A stretch of DNA of 64,000 bases from Mesorhizobium sp. J18 (GCF_007829525.1 NZ_VLJP01000067.1:64514-128513), one strand, 5' to 3'. Counted from the first letter of the stretch, positions 40,899 to 48,970 are shown. The notes: generated by a model from the letters alone, not told the origin. Numbers and translations: made by a program.

Positions 40899-41255
40899 AT
40901 GGCGATACGGGTGGGGGACGTGATCCGTGTATGGGATCGCCATACTCGGCCGCCTAAGTTCAAGCGCCATATCTGCATCTGCCCTCAGAAGCAGCTTTTC
41001 CTCCGCATCAACTCGCGCGCTCTTTTCCCGCCGCACATGATCATCAGGTCAGATGGTGCCGATTTTCTGGACGCCGACAGCTATGTCGAATTGCAGCAGC
41101 TTGTCCGTCACTATGCCCTTGAGATTACCGAAGCCGATGTGCTCGGGCGTCTGACACGAACTCATGTGACTGCCCTTATCGTATCTGTGAAGGCGTGTTC
41201 GGCTCTCTCGCAGGAGATGAAGGACCTGATCCTTGAACGGTTGTCTCAGTACTAA
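40899..41255 (+). CDS. Candidate toxin partner of the Panacea protein
   Basis: The 118-residue product begins MAIRVGDVIRVWDRHTRPPKFKRH, a beta-rich start loosely like SH3-barrel (MazF/PemK-type) toxins. A helical C-terminal half follows (LGRLTRTHVTALIVSVKA). It follows the antitoxin-like gene by two bases, the order antitoxin-toxin usual for such pairs. No catalytic motif is clear. Its assignment as a toxin rests on the neighbour. Confidence 0.5.
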   Translation: MAIRVGDVIRVWDRHTRPPKFKRHICICPQKQLFLRINSRALFPPHMIIRSDGADFLDADSYVELQQLVRHYALEITEADVLGRLTRTHVTALIVSVKACSALSQEMKDLILERLSQY

Positions 41256-41358
41256 ATCCCTCCCCTATCCCCTGTAGATATAAACTTCCCTCTCAGAGCT
41301 ATGGACTCACCGTCGCCGGAATGGCGGAATGTGGCAGGGGAATGCTGGAGGGCTTGGG

Positions 41359-42249
41359 ATGGTGAAAGCCGATCATGAGTTCGGCGGCCAGCACACAGAC
41401 ATCAAACTGGCAATTGTAGAGAGATATCTGAAACGCTACTCAGCCGCTCTGCACACTTGGTGCGATTCCGTTTGGTATATAGACGCATTCGCAGGAACGG
41501 GAAAACGGACCGTCCGCGTAGAAGCTCGCGCCGGCGATCTATTTGAAAGACCTGCGCCAGAGCGTGTTGAACAGCGAAGGGGCTCGGCACAGATCGCCAT
41601 CGACATCGACCCGCCTTTCGATCGGCTGGTTTTCATGGATGCTAAGAGGAAACACTTCGAAGCTCTCTGCCATCTGCGGGACCAGCATCCCGATCGCGAC
41701 ATTACGGTATTGCGAGGAGACGCCAATACTCTGATCCAAGGCGCTATTCGCTGGGACGGATGGAAAAAAACCCGAGCTGTCATGTTTCTTGACCCTTATG
41801 GAATGGAGGTCGAGTGGAAGACGCTTCAGATGATCGCGGAAACCAAGGCGATTGACGTGTGGTATCTGTTTCCGCTCGCTGGCTTATACAGGCAGGCAGC
41901 CCGAAGCTTCGCGAAAATTGACAATTCAAAAGAGGCATCCATCACGCGAATGCTTGGCACCGACAGCTGGAAACAAGAGTTGTATTCCTCTCTCGGCCCA
42001 CCTCCCTTGGAAGATTTGCTCGGTGCATTGGAAAGCGATGAAGAACGACAGCGGAATGCAGATGTCGCAACGATCGAGAAATACGTACAGAAACGCCTGA
42101 AAACGATATTCCCGGAAGTCCTTGATCCTTATCCACTTCCACCCGCGGAAAAGCCTCAACGCTTTTCGCTCTTCTGTGCCATTTCCAATCCGTCCCCAAA
42201 GGCCATAGCTCTCGCACAACAATTCGGGCGAGATATCCTCAAAGGGTAG
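41359..42249 (+). CDS. Three-Cys-motif partner protein TcmP
   Basis: The 296-residue product fits the TcmP family. GGQHTDIKLAIVERYLKRY at about 9-27 is followed by YIDAFAGTGKR, a methyltransferase-type SAM loop, and VMFLDPYGMEVEWKTL near 145-160. The ATG at 41359 has GGAGGGC about seven bases upstream. Its 3' end overlaps the convergent DUF5131 gene by 11 bases. The family takes its name from co-occurrence with such three-Cys proteins. The substrate is not known. Confidence 0.85.
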   Translation: MVKADHEFGGQHTDIKLAIVERYLKRYSAALHTWCDSVWYIDAFAGTGKRTVRVEARAGDLFERPAPERVEQRRGSAQIAIDIDPPFDRLVFMDAKRKHFEALCHLRDQHPDRDITVLRGDANTLIQGAIRWDGWKKTRAVMFLDPYGMEVEWKTLQMIAETKAIDVWYLFPLAGLYRQAARSFAKIDNSKEASITRMLGTDSWKQELYSSLGPPPLEDLLGALESDEERQRNADVATIEKYVQKRLKTIFPEVLDPYPLPPAEKPQRFSLFCAISNPSPKAIALAQQFGRDILKG

Positions 42250-42985
42250 CTGCTGGCATCTCGTCGTAGGTCCTGCCGTTGAGCATGCGACCAGTCGCTT
42301 TCTTGTTCCGGCCACCCCACTGCTTGAAGAAGAAGGCCGTTCCGGCAATGCGGCACATGCGTTCAATTTCATCTACCCAGGCCGGGTCCATGAGACGCGC
42401 CTTCGGCCCACTCTCGCCACCGACGATCGCCCAATGAATGTCCTTGAGATTGGCGCCGGCAACTGAGCCGATCAGCGGCTCAAAGGAAATGAACCGGATC
42501 GCCGCAGGAACTTGCCGCATCTCGTCTACGCGATGAAGAACACGGCTGTCCTCGACGCTCGTTCCGAGCCAGACATTCGGTAGTTTAGGAAGATCAGGAA
42601 CAATCGCTGCCATCCTATCCGGCCGCTTCGTGAGGATTTGGTAGGTGTGACGAGGCGTTTCTTCCATGACCCGCCAAACATCCGAGATGAACTCTGCCGG
42701 TACATCGCTGTGGAACAGATCAGACATCGAGTTCACGAAAACCCGGCGTGGCTTCGACCATGTTGCCGGGATCGATAGGGATTTCCGATCAAGGTGGATC
42801 TTCCCTGTCCATTTTGCCCGACCGCCAGTTTTGCGCGTAAGACCTTGGTACTTCTCTACGCCCATCGCCTCCAGTCGAGCTGCCATGCGCATGGCGTAAC
42901 AGTTGGTGCAGCCAGCCGTCAGGATCGTGCAGCCCGCAACCGGATTCCACGTTGCATCTGTCCATTCGATCGATGTTTCAGCCAT
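42239..42985 (-). CDS. Gp37/Gp68-type (DUF5131) three-Cys protein
   Basis: The 248-residue product has the cysteine cluster Cys19-x6-Cys26-x2-Cys29 (GCTILTAGCTNCYA) that defines the family, with HTYQILTKRPDRM and GGESGPKARLM further on. It may bind an iron-sulfur cluster in a radical-SAM-like fold. Its partner TcmP lies convergently. A ribosome-binding site AGGAGAA precedes the ATG, and a small gene 29 bases upstream probably shares its transcript. Confidence 0.88.
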   Translation of the reverse strand: MAETSIEWTDATWNPVAGCTILTAGCTNCYAMRMAARLEAMGVEKYQGLTRKTGGRAKWTGKIHLDRKSLSIPATWSKPRRVFVNSMSDLFHSDVPAEFISDVWRVMEETPRHTYQILTKRPDRMAAIVPDLPKLPNVWLGTSVEDSRVLHRVDEMRQVPAAIRFISFEPLIGSVAGANLKDIHWAIVGGESGPKARLMDPAWVDEIERMCRIAGTAFFFKQWGGRNKKATGRMLNGRTYDEMPAATL

Positions 42986-43014
42986 AGGATGATTCTCCTA
43001 GTTTCCGATCATGG

Positions 43015-43290
43015 TTAATCTGAGATGATGAAAGGTCCGTTATCGAGGTTCTGAAGGCTGGTGAGGGAGGGTTCCGGAACCGATTTTACATTCGCCGTTG
43101 CAACATGTCGGATATAGGCCACCGCATCCGCCCTTGACGCGAACGGTACCTGGACTTGTGCCGGCGCGGTTATCTCCCGTAGCCGAGTAGCGAATTGCTC
43201 ATATGAAAGATCGCTCGGTAGCGGGGCTCGTCCGGTTCTCGCGAGCCAGTCGTTAACGATCAACCTGGCGCTGAAATTGTTCAGCCGCAT
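43015..43290 (-). CDS. Small phage protein upstream of DUF5131
   Basis: The 91-residue product starts MRLNNFSARLIVNDWLARTG with a GAAGGGAAGGG ribosome-binding site. No motif was recognised. It is leftward and 29 bases before the DUF5131 gene, so the two form a short operon. It may take part in the same unknown process. Confidence 0.55.
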   Translation of the reverse strand: MRLNNFSARLIVNDWLARTGRAPLPSDLSYEQFATRLREITAPAQVQVPFASRADAVAYIRHVATANVKSVPEPSLTSLQNLDNGPFIISD

Positions 43291-43777
43291 ATCACCCTTC
43301 CCTTCTACCTCTCAGATCATCTCTACCTTTGAAGGTTTTCTTTCCCGGGTCTGACCCGGAGAGGAGGGAGCGGAGCAGGCAAAGACCCCCCCTACCCCCA
43401 TGGACATATTCCATGAAGGCAGGGAGACCTTTGCCGCGAAGTCTGACCCATCGTCTCGGTCGCTTTCGCTTGGCAGGACGCCTCTCAGCAAATCCGTCCT
43501 CTGTTTCAGGCGGCACCGTAGGACTTTCGACCCCCGCGCCTGCCGCTTCACCTGCACCGGAATTGCACCGGGTCGCGGCCGCTGTCGGGCAACTGGCAAC
43601 AGGCCCGACGCACATAGGGATAGCGGATATTTCCCACTCTGCAACAAAAAAGTTGGATTAATCCCATTTTCTCGCTTGCATAGTAGGAAACTTCCCACTA
43701 TGGTCTCTCCCATACAGCCACCCCGGCCCTGCCGGTGGCAACCAGCCCCGAGGGGCGAATGGATGGGAGATGACGAA
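43291..43777. other. Control region without a supported gene
   Basis: This 487-base stretch separates a leftward and a rightward operon. Open frames on both strands are Arg/Pro-rich and have no ribosome-binding site, so I do not call them. It holds the operator-bearing promoter at 43676-43704 and, towards the left, a small CCGGGT/ACCCGG hairpin without a T-run. Confidence 0.6.
43676..43704 (+). promoter_or_regulatory. Early rightward promoter with repressor operator O4
   Basis: TTGCAT (43676-43681), a 17-base spacer and TATGGT (43699-43704) form a promoter of the same plan as P-cro. The spacer contains TAGGAAACTTCCCA (43684-43697), the same dyad as O1-O3. The shared stretch TTCCCACTAT links both sites. 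A bound repressor would block the recombination operon that starts at 43778. Confidence 0.7.
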
Positions 43778-44023
43778 ATGAAACGCAGCCTGCTCGCCAT
43801 AGCCGCCGCCGTGTTGATCACCGGCGCAATCGAGAACCCGGCCCATGCCTGCACGAAGTCACAGGTCTCGGCCTACAACCTTGCCGTCCGTCTCATGCAT
43901 ACGGCTGTGGATATTTCCAAGACCGTTGGCGGTGAGAAGGCAGACGCGGCTGTCAACGCGGTGCTCGATCTTGTCGAGAGCATTGACGAGAGCCTGCCGG
44001 AAAGCTGCGGGGCGGATCAATGA
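43778..44023 (+). CDS. Small secreted protein, first gene of the rightward operon
   Basis: The 81-residue product has a signal peptide (about 1-24, cleavage after AHA) and a helical mature part with two cysteines at its ends. A ribosome-binding site GGGAGA precedes the ATG. It starts about 67 bases after the predicted start point of the operator-controlled promoter. It is coupled to the next gene by ATGA. A periplasmic early phage protein is unusual; the function is unknown. Confidence 0.65.
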   Translation: MKRSLLAIAAAVLITGAIENPAHACTKSQVSAYNLAVRLMHTAVDISKTVGGEKADAAVNAVLDLVESIDESLPESCGADQ

Positions 44024-44268
44024 CCGCCATAGCTCAATCCTACGCCCATACGGCCTTTGCCCTGACCGACATGGTGTCGCCCCGACGCGAACGGTTCTTC
44101 GTCGTGGCACGGACGCAAGGGGCGGTTCCGACGGCCGACGTCTTCGATCGCGTCAAGCGCTGCACGTGGCGCTGCCACCAGCACCAACTGCCGGAGCTTC
44201 TGTCCGGTGAGGTTGAGCCGTCGATCGAATGGCTTGTTCTGGTGGATGACGAGGAAGCACTGTCATGA
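44020..44268 (+). CDS. Small early protein
   Basis: The 82-residue product shows no recognised motif, with a Cys/His-containing middle (RCTWRCHQHQLPE). It is coupled to both neighbours by ATGA overlaps within the rightward recombination operon. The function is unknown. Confidence 0.55.
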   Translation: MTAIAQSYAHTAFALTDMVSPRRERFFVVARTQGAVPTADVFDRVKRCTWRCHQHQLPELLSGEVEPSIEWLVLVDDEEALS

Positions 44269-44531
44269 CCCCCGCCGAATGCAGGGCCGAGGCCGAGAAG
44301 TGCGCCCGTCGATACGGGGTTCTGATGGCCGCAAGGGAATACGTCCTGGCGAAGGCTGTTCTTGCCGAGGCGAAGGAATGGACGCTCAAGGCCGTCCGAA
44401 TTGAGCAGGGCGACCTTGAGCATATCGGAGGCCCTGCCGCCCAGGTGGTTGAGAAATCCCGGCAGGCAATGCTTGCCCGCGAGGATCAGGACAATGCGCC
44501 GGAAGGCGAGCGGGTCCGGAGGCAGTCATGA
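44265..44531 (+). CDS. Small early helical protein
   Basis: The 88-residue product is helical and rich in Ala and Glu (ECRAEAEKCARRYGVLMAAR). It is coupled by ATGA to both neighbours. The function is unknown. Confidence 0.55.
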   Translation: MTPAECRAEAEKCARRYGVLMAAREYVLAKAVLAEAKEWTLKAVRIEQGDLEHIGGPAAQVVEKSRQAMLAREDQDNAPEGERVRRQS

Positions 44532-44719
44532 GGCAGGTGGAGAATTTCCTGTCACTGGCGAAGACGCAGCGTCGTTTTGCGCACCAGTACCGCAGATGGG
44601 CGCTCGAAGACGAAGCGGCAGGCAAGGCAGATCGCAGCCGAAAGTACCGGGCGGAAAGCCAGAGGCTTTGGGAGGCCGCGAAATTCTACCTGGCCCGCGC
44701 CCGCATGTTCCAACACTAG
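44528..44719 (+). CDS. Small basic early protein
   Basis: The 63-residue product is strongly basic and helical (LAKTQRRFAHQYRRWALED). It lies before the Sak4-like recombinase gene, so nucleic-acid binding is plausible. The function is unknown. Confidence 0.5.
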   Translation: MRQVENFLSLAKTQRRFAHQYRRWALEDEAAGKADRSRKYRAESQRLWEAAKFYLARARMFQH

Positions 44720-44728
44720 GAGAAACCG

Positions 44729-45634
44729 ATGGCCCTTAAGATCACCAAATCCACTGACCCTATCAAGGTCGATCGCCTGAATATGGTAATTTACTCTCCT
44801 CCGGGCTTGGGCAAAACCAGTCTGGCCTTCACGGCGGAAGCCCCGCTTCTTCTCGATTTCGACGCCGGCTCTCACCGTGCCGCGCGGCGCAAGGACGCGG
44901 TGCGCGTTTCGGACTGGTCGGATGTCGCCAGCATCAACGCGGAAGACCTGTCGCCCTACAAGACAGTCATCATGGATACTGCTGGCCGGGCGCTCGACGC
45001 CCTGACGGTAGATATCATCCGCGCCAATCCCAAGCATGGCCGTGGCGGTGCGCTTACCTTGCAGGGCTACGGCGAACTGAAAGCCCGCTTCATCGCCTTC
45101 CTCAAGCTCCTGAACAGCTTCGGCAAGGACGTGGTGCTGATTGCCCATATGGACGAGCAGCGCAACGGAGACGACGTTATCGAGCGCCTGGACGTGCAGG
45201 GCGGATCGAAGAACGAAATCTACAAGGCTGCTGACGCCATGGGGCGTCTATCCATGGTGAACGGCAAGCTTCTTCTGCGCTTCTCACCTTCGGACGCGGC
45301 ATTCGGCAAGAACCCCGGACAGCTGGAACCTCTGACGGTACCGCATTTCAGCAGCCCCGAGTTTGAAGGCTTCCTCGGCTCTGTCATCCAGCGGACGAAA
45401 GATCGGCTCAATGAACTTAGCGAGGAACAGCAGGCGGCTGTTGAGGAACAGAAATGGTTCAAGGACACTCTGCCGAATGTTTCTGACGCCGAGGGCATCA
45501 ACAGCCTGATCGGCAGGGCTTCGGGCGGCGGTGTCGCATGCAAGGCGCTTCTGGCGGCGCGAGCCAAGGAAATCGGCCTGATCTTCGACAAGGCCAAGGG
45601 TGAATACGTCGAGGGCCAGAAGGAAGCGGCCTGA
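44729..45634 (+). CDS. Sak4-like RecA-fold recombination ATPase
   Basis: The 301-residue product has a Walker A PPGLGKTS at 24-31, a Walker-B-like YKTVIMDTAG near 76-85, and DVVLIAHMDEQRNGDD near 134-149, fitting the phage Sak4 group. It would assist single-strand annealing or strand exchange in phage recombination. The PD-(D/E)XK nuclease and NinB genes follow it in one operon, starting with ATGA and adjacent ATG. Confidence 0.8.
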   Translation: MALKITKSTDPIKVDRLNMVIYSPPGLGKTSLAFTAEAPLLLDFDAGSHRAARRKDAVRVSDWSDVASINAEDLSPYKTVIMDTAGRALDALTVDIIRANPKHGRGGALTLQGYGELKARFIAFLKLLNSFGKDVVLIAHMDEQRNGDDVIERLDVQGGSKNEIYKAADAMGRLSMVNGKLLLRFSPSDAAFGKNPGQLEPLTVPHFSSPEFEGFLGSVIQRTKDRLNELSEEQQAAVEEQKWFKDTLPNVSDAEGINSLIGRASGGGVACKALLAARAKEIGLIFDKAKGEYVEGQKEAA

Positions 45635-46206
45635 TGCTGGCGAGGGTTTCGAACATAGAGGCCTTCCGCCGCTGGCGAGAGAACGAGGACCAGACCGTCG
45701 AGGAACTGGTCCGGTTCATCACCACGGACGAGCCGAGCGAAGCCATGAAGGCTGGAACCGCCTTCCACAAGGCTCTGGAGACGGCTGACGATGGCGAGTA
45801 TTCGCTTCTGGAGGCAAACGGATACATATTCCGCCTGCCGGACGCGGTTCTGTCGCTGCCAATCACGCGCGAGCTTCGCGGCTATCGCCAGTATGGCGGC
45901 CTGACCGTCACCGGACAGTGTGACGGGATCGTCGGGAAGACTGTCATCGACCACAAGACGACAGGCCGTTGCGATCCCGAGCGGTATCTCGGCGGCTGTC
46001 AGTGGAAGTTCTATCTCGAAATCTTCGAGGCTGACTTTTTCGTCTGGAACATCTTCGAGATCAAGGAAATCGGCGAGAAGGAATACACCGTCGCCCCGCC
46101 ACAGGTTCTGACCGCCTACCGCTATCCTGAAATGCGCGACGACTGCGAGCGCCTTGCTGCAGACTATCTCGAATTTGCGAACCAGTTCTTGCAGGAGGCC
46201 GCATAG
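45634..46206 (+). CDS. PD-(D/E)XK nuclease (Cas4/YqaJ-like)
   Basis: The 190-residue product has a compact PD-(D/E)XK pattern: GTAFHKALE with His45, GQCDGI with Asp97, and DHKTT with Asp106 and Lys108. That is the RecB/Cas4-type exonuclease arrangement. It would resect ends for the Sak4-like protein. It is coupled to that gene by a one-base overlap. No cysteine cluster of the Cas4 iron-sulfur type is seen. Confidence 0.8.
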   Translation: MLARVSNIEAFRRWRENEDQTVEELVRFITTDEPSEAMKAGTAFHKALETADDGEYSLLEANGYIFRLPDAVLSLPITRELRGYRQYGGLTVTGQCDGIVGKTVIDHKTTGRCDPERYLGGCQWKFYLEIFEADFFVWNIFEIKEIGEKEYTVAPPQVLTAYRYPEMRDDCERLAADYLEFANQFLQEAA

Positions 46207-46737
46207 ATGGGCAGCCGCAAGACATTCGTGCTGATCAATGACCGGGTGCGCAACAACGCTCTGGAGGCGGTTCGGTACGCTGCCGAGGGGTATGTCGTCA
46301 CCATCGCTCAGCCAACGCGATCCAGCGAACAGAACGCCAAGCTTCATGCTCTCCTGTCCGACCTAGCCCGATCAGATCTGAAATGGGCCGGCAAGCGCCG
46401 GTCGATGGAAGAATGGAAGGCTCTTATCATCAGCGGCCATGCCGTCGCGACCAAGCAAGGTGGCGAGGTTGTCCCCGGCCTTGAGGGCGAATTCGTAGCC
46501 ATACGCGAGAGCAGCGCCAGCATGTCGGTCTCACGTGCTGCGAGCCTGATCGAATATCTGACTGCATTCTGTGTCGCCAATGGAGTGGAGCTACGCGAGA
46601 CCAGATATGCAGGATTCAACGAACCGTCAGGCACTTCCTCCCCGCCTGACGCATCGGGGCCGGGGGCGGTTTCCCATTCTCCCAGGCCGACCTCCGGTCC
46701 CGTCAATTCATACGCGAAAATGGCAAAGGGGGTCTGA
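46207..46737 (+). CDS. ninB: NinB-like recombination protein
   Basis: The 176-residue product resembles NinB (lambda Orf). It has RSSEQNAKLHALLSDLA near residues 38-54, RRSMEEWKALIISGHAVA near 65-82, and SMSVSRAASLIEYLTAFC near 106-123. NinB binds single-stranded DNA-binding protein and helps recombination mediators. It follows the nuclease gene directly. A Pro-Ser-rich tail (about 140-165) is not part of the family core. Confidence 0.85.
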   Translation: MGSRKTFVLINDRVRNNALEAVRYAAEGYVVTIAQPTRSSEQNAKLHALLSDLARSDLKWAGKRRSMEEWKALIISGHAVATKQGGEVVPGLEGEFVAIRESSASMSVSRAASLIEYLTAFCVANGVELRETRYAGFNEPSGTSSPPDASGPGAVSHSPRPTSGPVNSYAKMAKGV

Positions 46738-46739
46738 TC

Positions 46740-46898
46740 GTGACCACCAAGACCACCACAGTCCGCCAGCACGTCCGATCCGTCCCGGTAAAGCCGAGCA
46801 TGTTCGACAACGAAACCCATCGCCGTCTGCGCAAGGAACTCGGGTTCAAGCCCCGCATTCGCGTGAAGGCCCTGAAAGGCGAGGTGCGCCATGGGTAG
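46740..46898 (+). CDS. Small basic phage protein
   Basis: The 52-residue product starts at a GTG (46740) two bases after the NinB stop and is rich in Arg, Lys and Thr (FKPRIRVKALKGEVRHG). It overlaps the HNH gene start by eight bases. Small basic ORFs are common between ninB and HNH genes. The function is unknown. Confidence 0.5.
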   Translation: MTTKTTTVRQHVRSVPVKPSMFDNETHRRLRKELGFKPRIRVKALKGEVRHG

Positions 46899-47262
46899 GC
46901 GCGAATTCAGCCGTAAGGTGCGCCAGCAGGCCATCGAGCGAGCAAACGGCCATTGTGAGAAATGCAAGGCCGCTCTCAAGCCCGGCGAGGCGGAAGTGGA
47001 TCATATCCTGCCCGACATCCTCGGAGGCGAGCCTATCCTTGCCAATGCACAGGTCCTCTGCCGAGTTTGCCACGCAGAAAAGACAGCGACCGATATCCGC
47101 CGCACCCGCAAGGCGGATCGCCAGCGCGACAAGGCTTCCGGGGCCGTGCGCCCAAAGCAGTCCATCAAGAGCCGTGGCTTTGCACCCACTGCCAAGACCA
47201 CACGCATTCAGAAAACCCCGCTTCCTCCGAGGAATCTGTTCGAGAAGGTAGCCGAGCAATGA
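46891..47262 (+). CDS. HNH endonuclease
   Basis: The 123-residue product has the full HNH plan: CEKC (Cys22, Cys25), EVDHILPDILGG (Asp37-His38), an Asn at 52, and CRVCHAEK (Cys57, Cys60, His61). A basic tail follows. It is likely a NinG-like or structure-specific nuclease of phage recombination, beside NinB. It overlaps both neighbours. Confidence 0.85.
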   Translation: MGRREFSRKVRQQAIERANGHCEKCKAALKPGEAEVDHILPDILGGEPILANAQVLCRVCHAEKTATDIRRTRKADRQRDKASGAVRPKQSIKSRGFAPTAKTTRIQKTPLPPRNLFEKVAEQ

Positions 47263-47777
47263 CCACCATCACCCGATTTAACCTAACCACGGGCGAAGTG
47301 TCAGAGGTTGATACGGAAAACGATCCGCTGAACCCGAAACCTGCACCATCCACAAACACCGATTATGACGGTCTGGTGGAGCGGTTGAAGGAGCGCGGTA
47401 GCAACAGCGGATATCCGAAAGCCGACCTCTATTACGAAGCCGCCCAGGCAATCATCGCCTTGCAGGGAGAGAGGGTCACGCTGAAACGTGAAGTTGAGAC
47501 GTTCTGGCGTCCTGAGTTCAAGGCTTCAATGAAGCGCGCAGAAGAAGCCGAGGCCGAAGTAGCGCGCCTCAAGGCGGAACTGGCAGAAGCTCATCGGGTG
47601 ATCGAGCCTTTTGCCGAAGTCGTTCGGCGCGCTGAAGCAGCCAATGCATACTTCGGTGGCATCCACACAAAGGATGTTCCCGACAGTCAAGAATACGGTG
47701 TTCTTGGCGTGACATGGGGCCACCTCCGCCGCGCCCGCTCTTTCCGCGACGGGCAAAAGACAGGGGAGGAAGGGTGA
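47259..47777 (+). CDS. Helical coiled-coil phage protein
   Basis: The 172-residue product begins MTTITRFNLTTGEVSEVDTEN and contains a coiled coil at about 95-125 (EEAEAEVARLKAELAEAHR). The ATG at 47259 overlaps the HNH stop as ATGA. The longer upstream part of the frame is a shadow. Its function is unknown, but such proteins are common before integrase in rhizobial prophages. Confidence 0.6.
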   Translation: MTTITRFNLTTGEVSEVDTENDPLNPKPAPSTNTDYDGLVERLKERGSNSGYPKADLYYEAAQAIIALQGERVTLKREVETFWRPEFKASMKRAEEAEAEVARLKAELAEAHRVIEPFAEVVRRAEAANAYFGGIHTKDVPDSQEYGVLGVTWGHLRRARSFRDGQKTGEEG

Positions 47778-48010
47778 TGCAGAAGAAACCTGACTTCTAT
47801 TCGCTTGTGCCCGTCTATCCACCTGATCCGGGTGAGTTTGTCATAGCCAATGCCTCCGTTGGTGTTTGTGGTCTTTGCGGAGGTATCGCAACCGGAATGG
47901 GCGGCTCCGACAATCAAATATGCGTTCGCTGTGCCGAGGTTGTCATCAAAGGACAGGCGCGGGGAGCAATCGTATGGGATGACCAGCAAAAGACAGGGGA
48001 GAAGGGGTGA
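47777..48010 (+). CDS. Small zinc-ribbon protein
   Basis: The 77-residue product has two CxxC knuckles (CGLCGG at 31-36 and CVRCAE at 49-54), so it likely binds one zinc ion. The ATG at 47777 overlaps the previous stop (TGATG). It may bind nucleic acid or protein. The longer upstream part is a shadow. Confidence 0.6.
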   Translation: MQKKPDFYSLVPVYPPDPGEFVIANASVGVCGLCGGIATGMGGSDNQICVRCAEVVIKGQARGAIVWDDQQKTGEKG

Positions 48011-48558
48011 TGAGTGAGATCAGCGAGAAGGAAATCGCGGCGGCTCGCAAAGCAGCGGGTCTGACATTCACGGGCACTTGGCTCGATAACATGGTGATTG
48101 CCGCCCTCGAAGCCGCCGCCCATGCCAGAGCGGAGGCGGTGGAAGTGAAAGTCAAGCCGCTGGATGCTGCGAGGCTGGCGGAAGCAGAGCGCGAAATTAC
48201 TGAATACCAGAGAGAGAGATTGCGATGGATTGACTACGCGACCGATCTACAAAGGATAATTGAGGCGCTTTGTAACCGGCGCGCCCTGCCTGAGCCAGTA
48301 TCTACTGCTCGCCATCACTACGAGATGGCACGCTCCGCCCTCGCCCATCCCGCAGTGCCGGAGGGGTGGCAGCCGATAGAGACGGCACCCGAGAACGATC
48401 ACGCACTTTTCTATGTGGAAGATGATGGCGTCTATCTGGATTGCCTCGATCGAGACGGTGCGTTGTTAGCCGCAAGTGGTGATGAGAGGATTTTCGCAAC
48501 CCACTGGATGCCGCTTCCCAAGCCGCCAGTCGCCGCAGCCGAGAAGGAGGGCGAGTGA
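48010..48558 (+). CDS. DUF551-like phage protein
   Basis: The 182-residue product ends with a DUF551-like domain (WQPIETAPENDHALFYVEDD near 118 and THWMPLPKPP near 163), a small beta-fold common in phage early genes. Its N-terminal half is helical. The ATG at 48010 gives a TGATG overlap; a GTG three bases upstream is possible. The function is unknown. Confidence 0.7.
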   Translation: MSEISEKEIAAARKAAGLTFTGTWLDNMVIAALEAAAHARAEAVEVKVKPLDAARLAEAEREITEYQRERLRWIDYATDLQRIIEALCNRRALPEPVSTARHHYEMARSALAHPAVPEGWQPIETAPENDHALFYVEDDGVYLDCLDRDGALLAASGDERIFATHWMPLPKPPVAAAEKEGE

Positions 48559-48797
48559 TGTTTGTTCGGTTTCAAATATGGGCACACGAATGCGACCCGG
48601 AAATCTCGCAGGATGCTAACGGCGAGTGGGTCCGCTTCTCCGACTATTCCACCCTCTCCGCCAGAGTAGCGCGACTGGAAGAAGCGTTGGTGGATATCGC
48701 CATGATCCGTATCGGATATGCCGAGGATGCGGACACTTTATTGCAGCGCGCCGTAGGCATCGCAAAATCCGCCCTCTCTGAGAAGGAGACGCGGTGA
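48558..48797 (+). CDS. Small phage protein
   Basis: The 79-residue product has a beta-type start and a helical end with a repeated acidic pattern (RVARLEEALVDIAMIRIG). It is coupled to both neighbours by TGATG. The function is unknown. Confidence 0.5.
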   Translation: MFVRFQIWAHECDPEISQDANGEWVRFSDYSTLSARVARLEEALVDIAMIRIGYAEDADTLLQRAVGIAKSALSEKETR

Positions 48798-48970
48798 TGA
48801 GGCTCGTGCTGCCGAAGACAATCGAGCAAGCCTATCATGACGGTCTTGGGGATGGTGCGGTCTACGCTGTCGCCGTCATGGGCGGGCGCGAAAAAGAGCG
48901 TCGGGACTGGCTTGACCACGTGACGAAGAAGAAGCGCGCCCTTGCCGCCCTACAGGAGCAGGAGAAGTAG
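48797..48970 (+). CDS. Small phage protein
   Basis: The 57-residue product starts in a TGATG overlap and ends in a basic, helical tail (KKKRALAALQEQEK). It lies two genes before integrase. It may be a DNA-binding accessory protein. No family was recognised. Confidence 0.5.
   Translation: MRLVLPKTIEQAYHDGLGDGAVYAVAVMGGREKERRDWLDHVTKKKRALAALQEQEK

Noticed and set aside
43312-43854. Minus-strand open frame of 180 codons in the control region
   Set aside because: It crosses the operator-bearing promoter and the start of the next operon, is low in coding character and has no ribosome-binding site.
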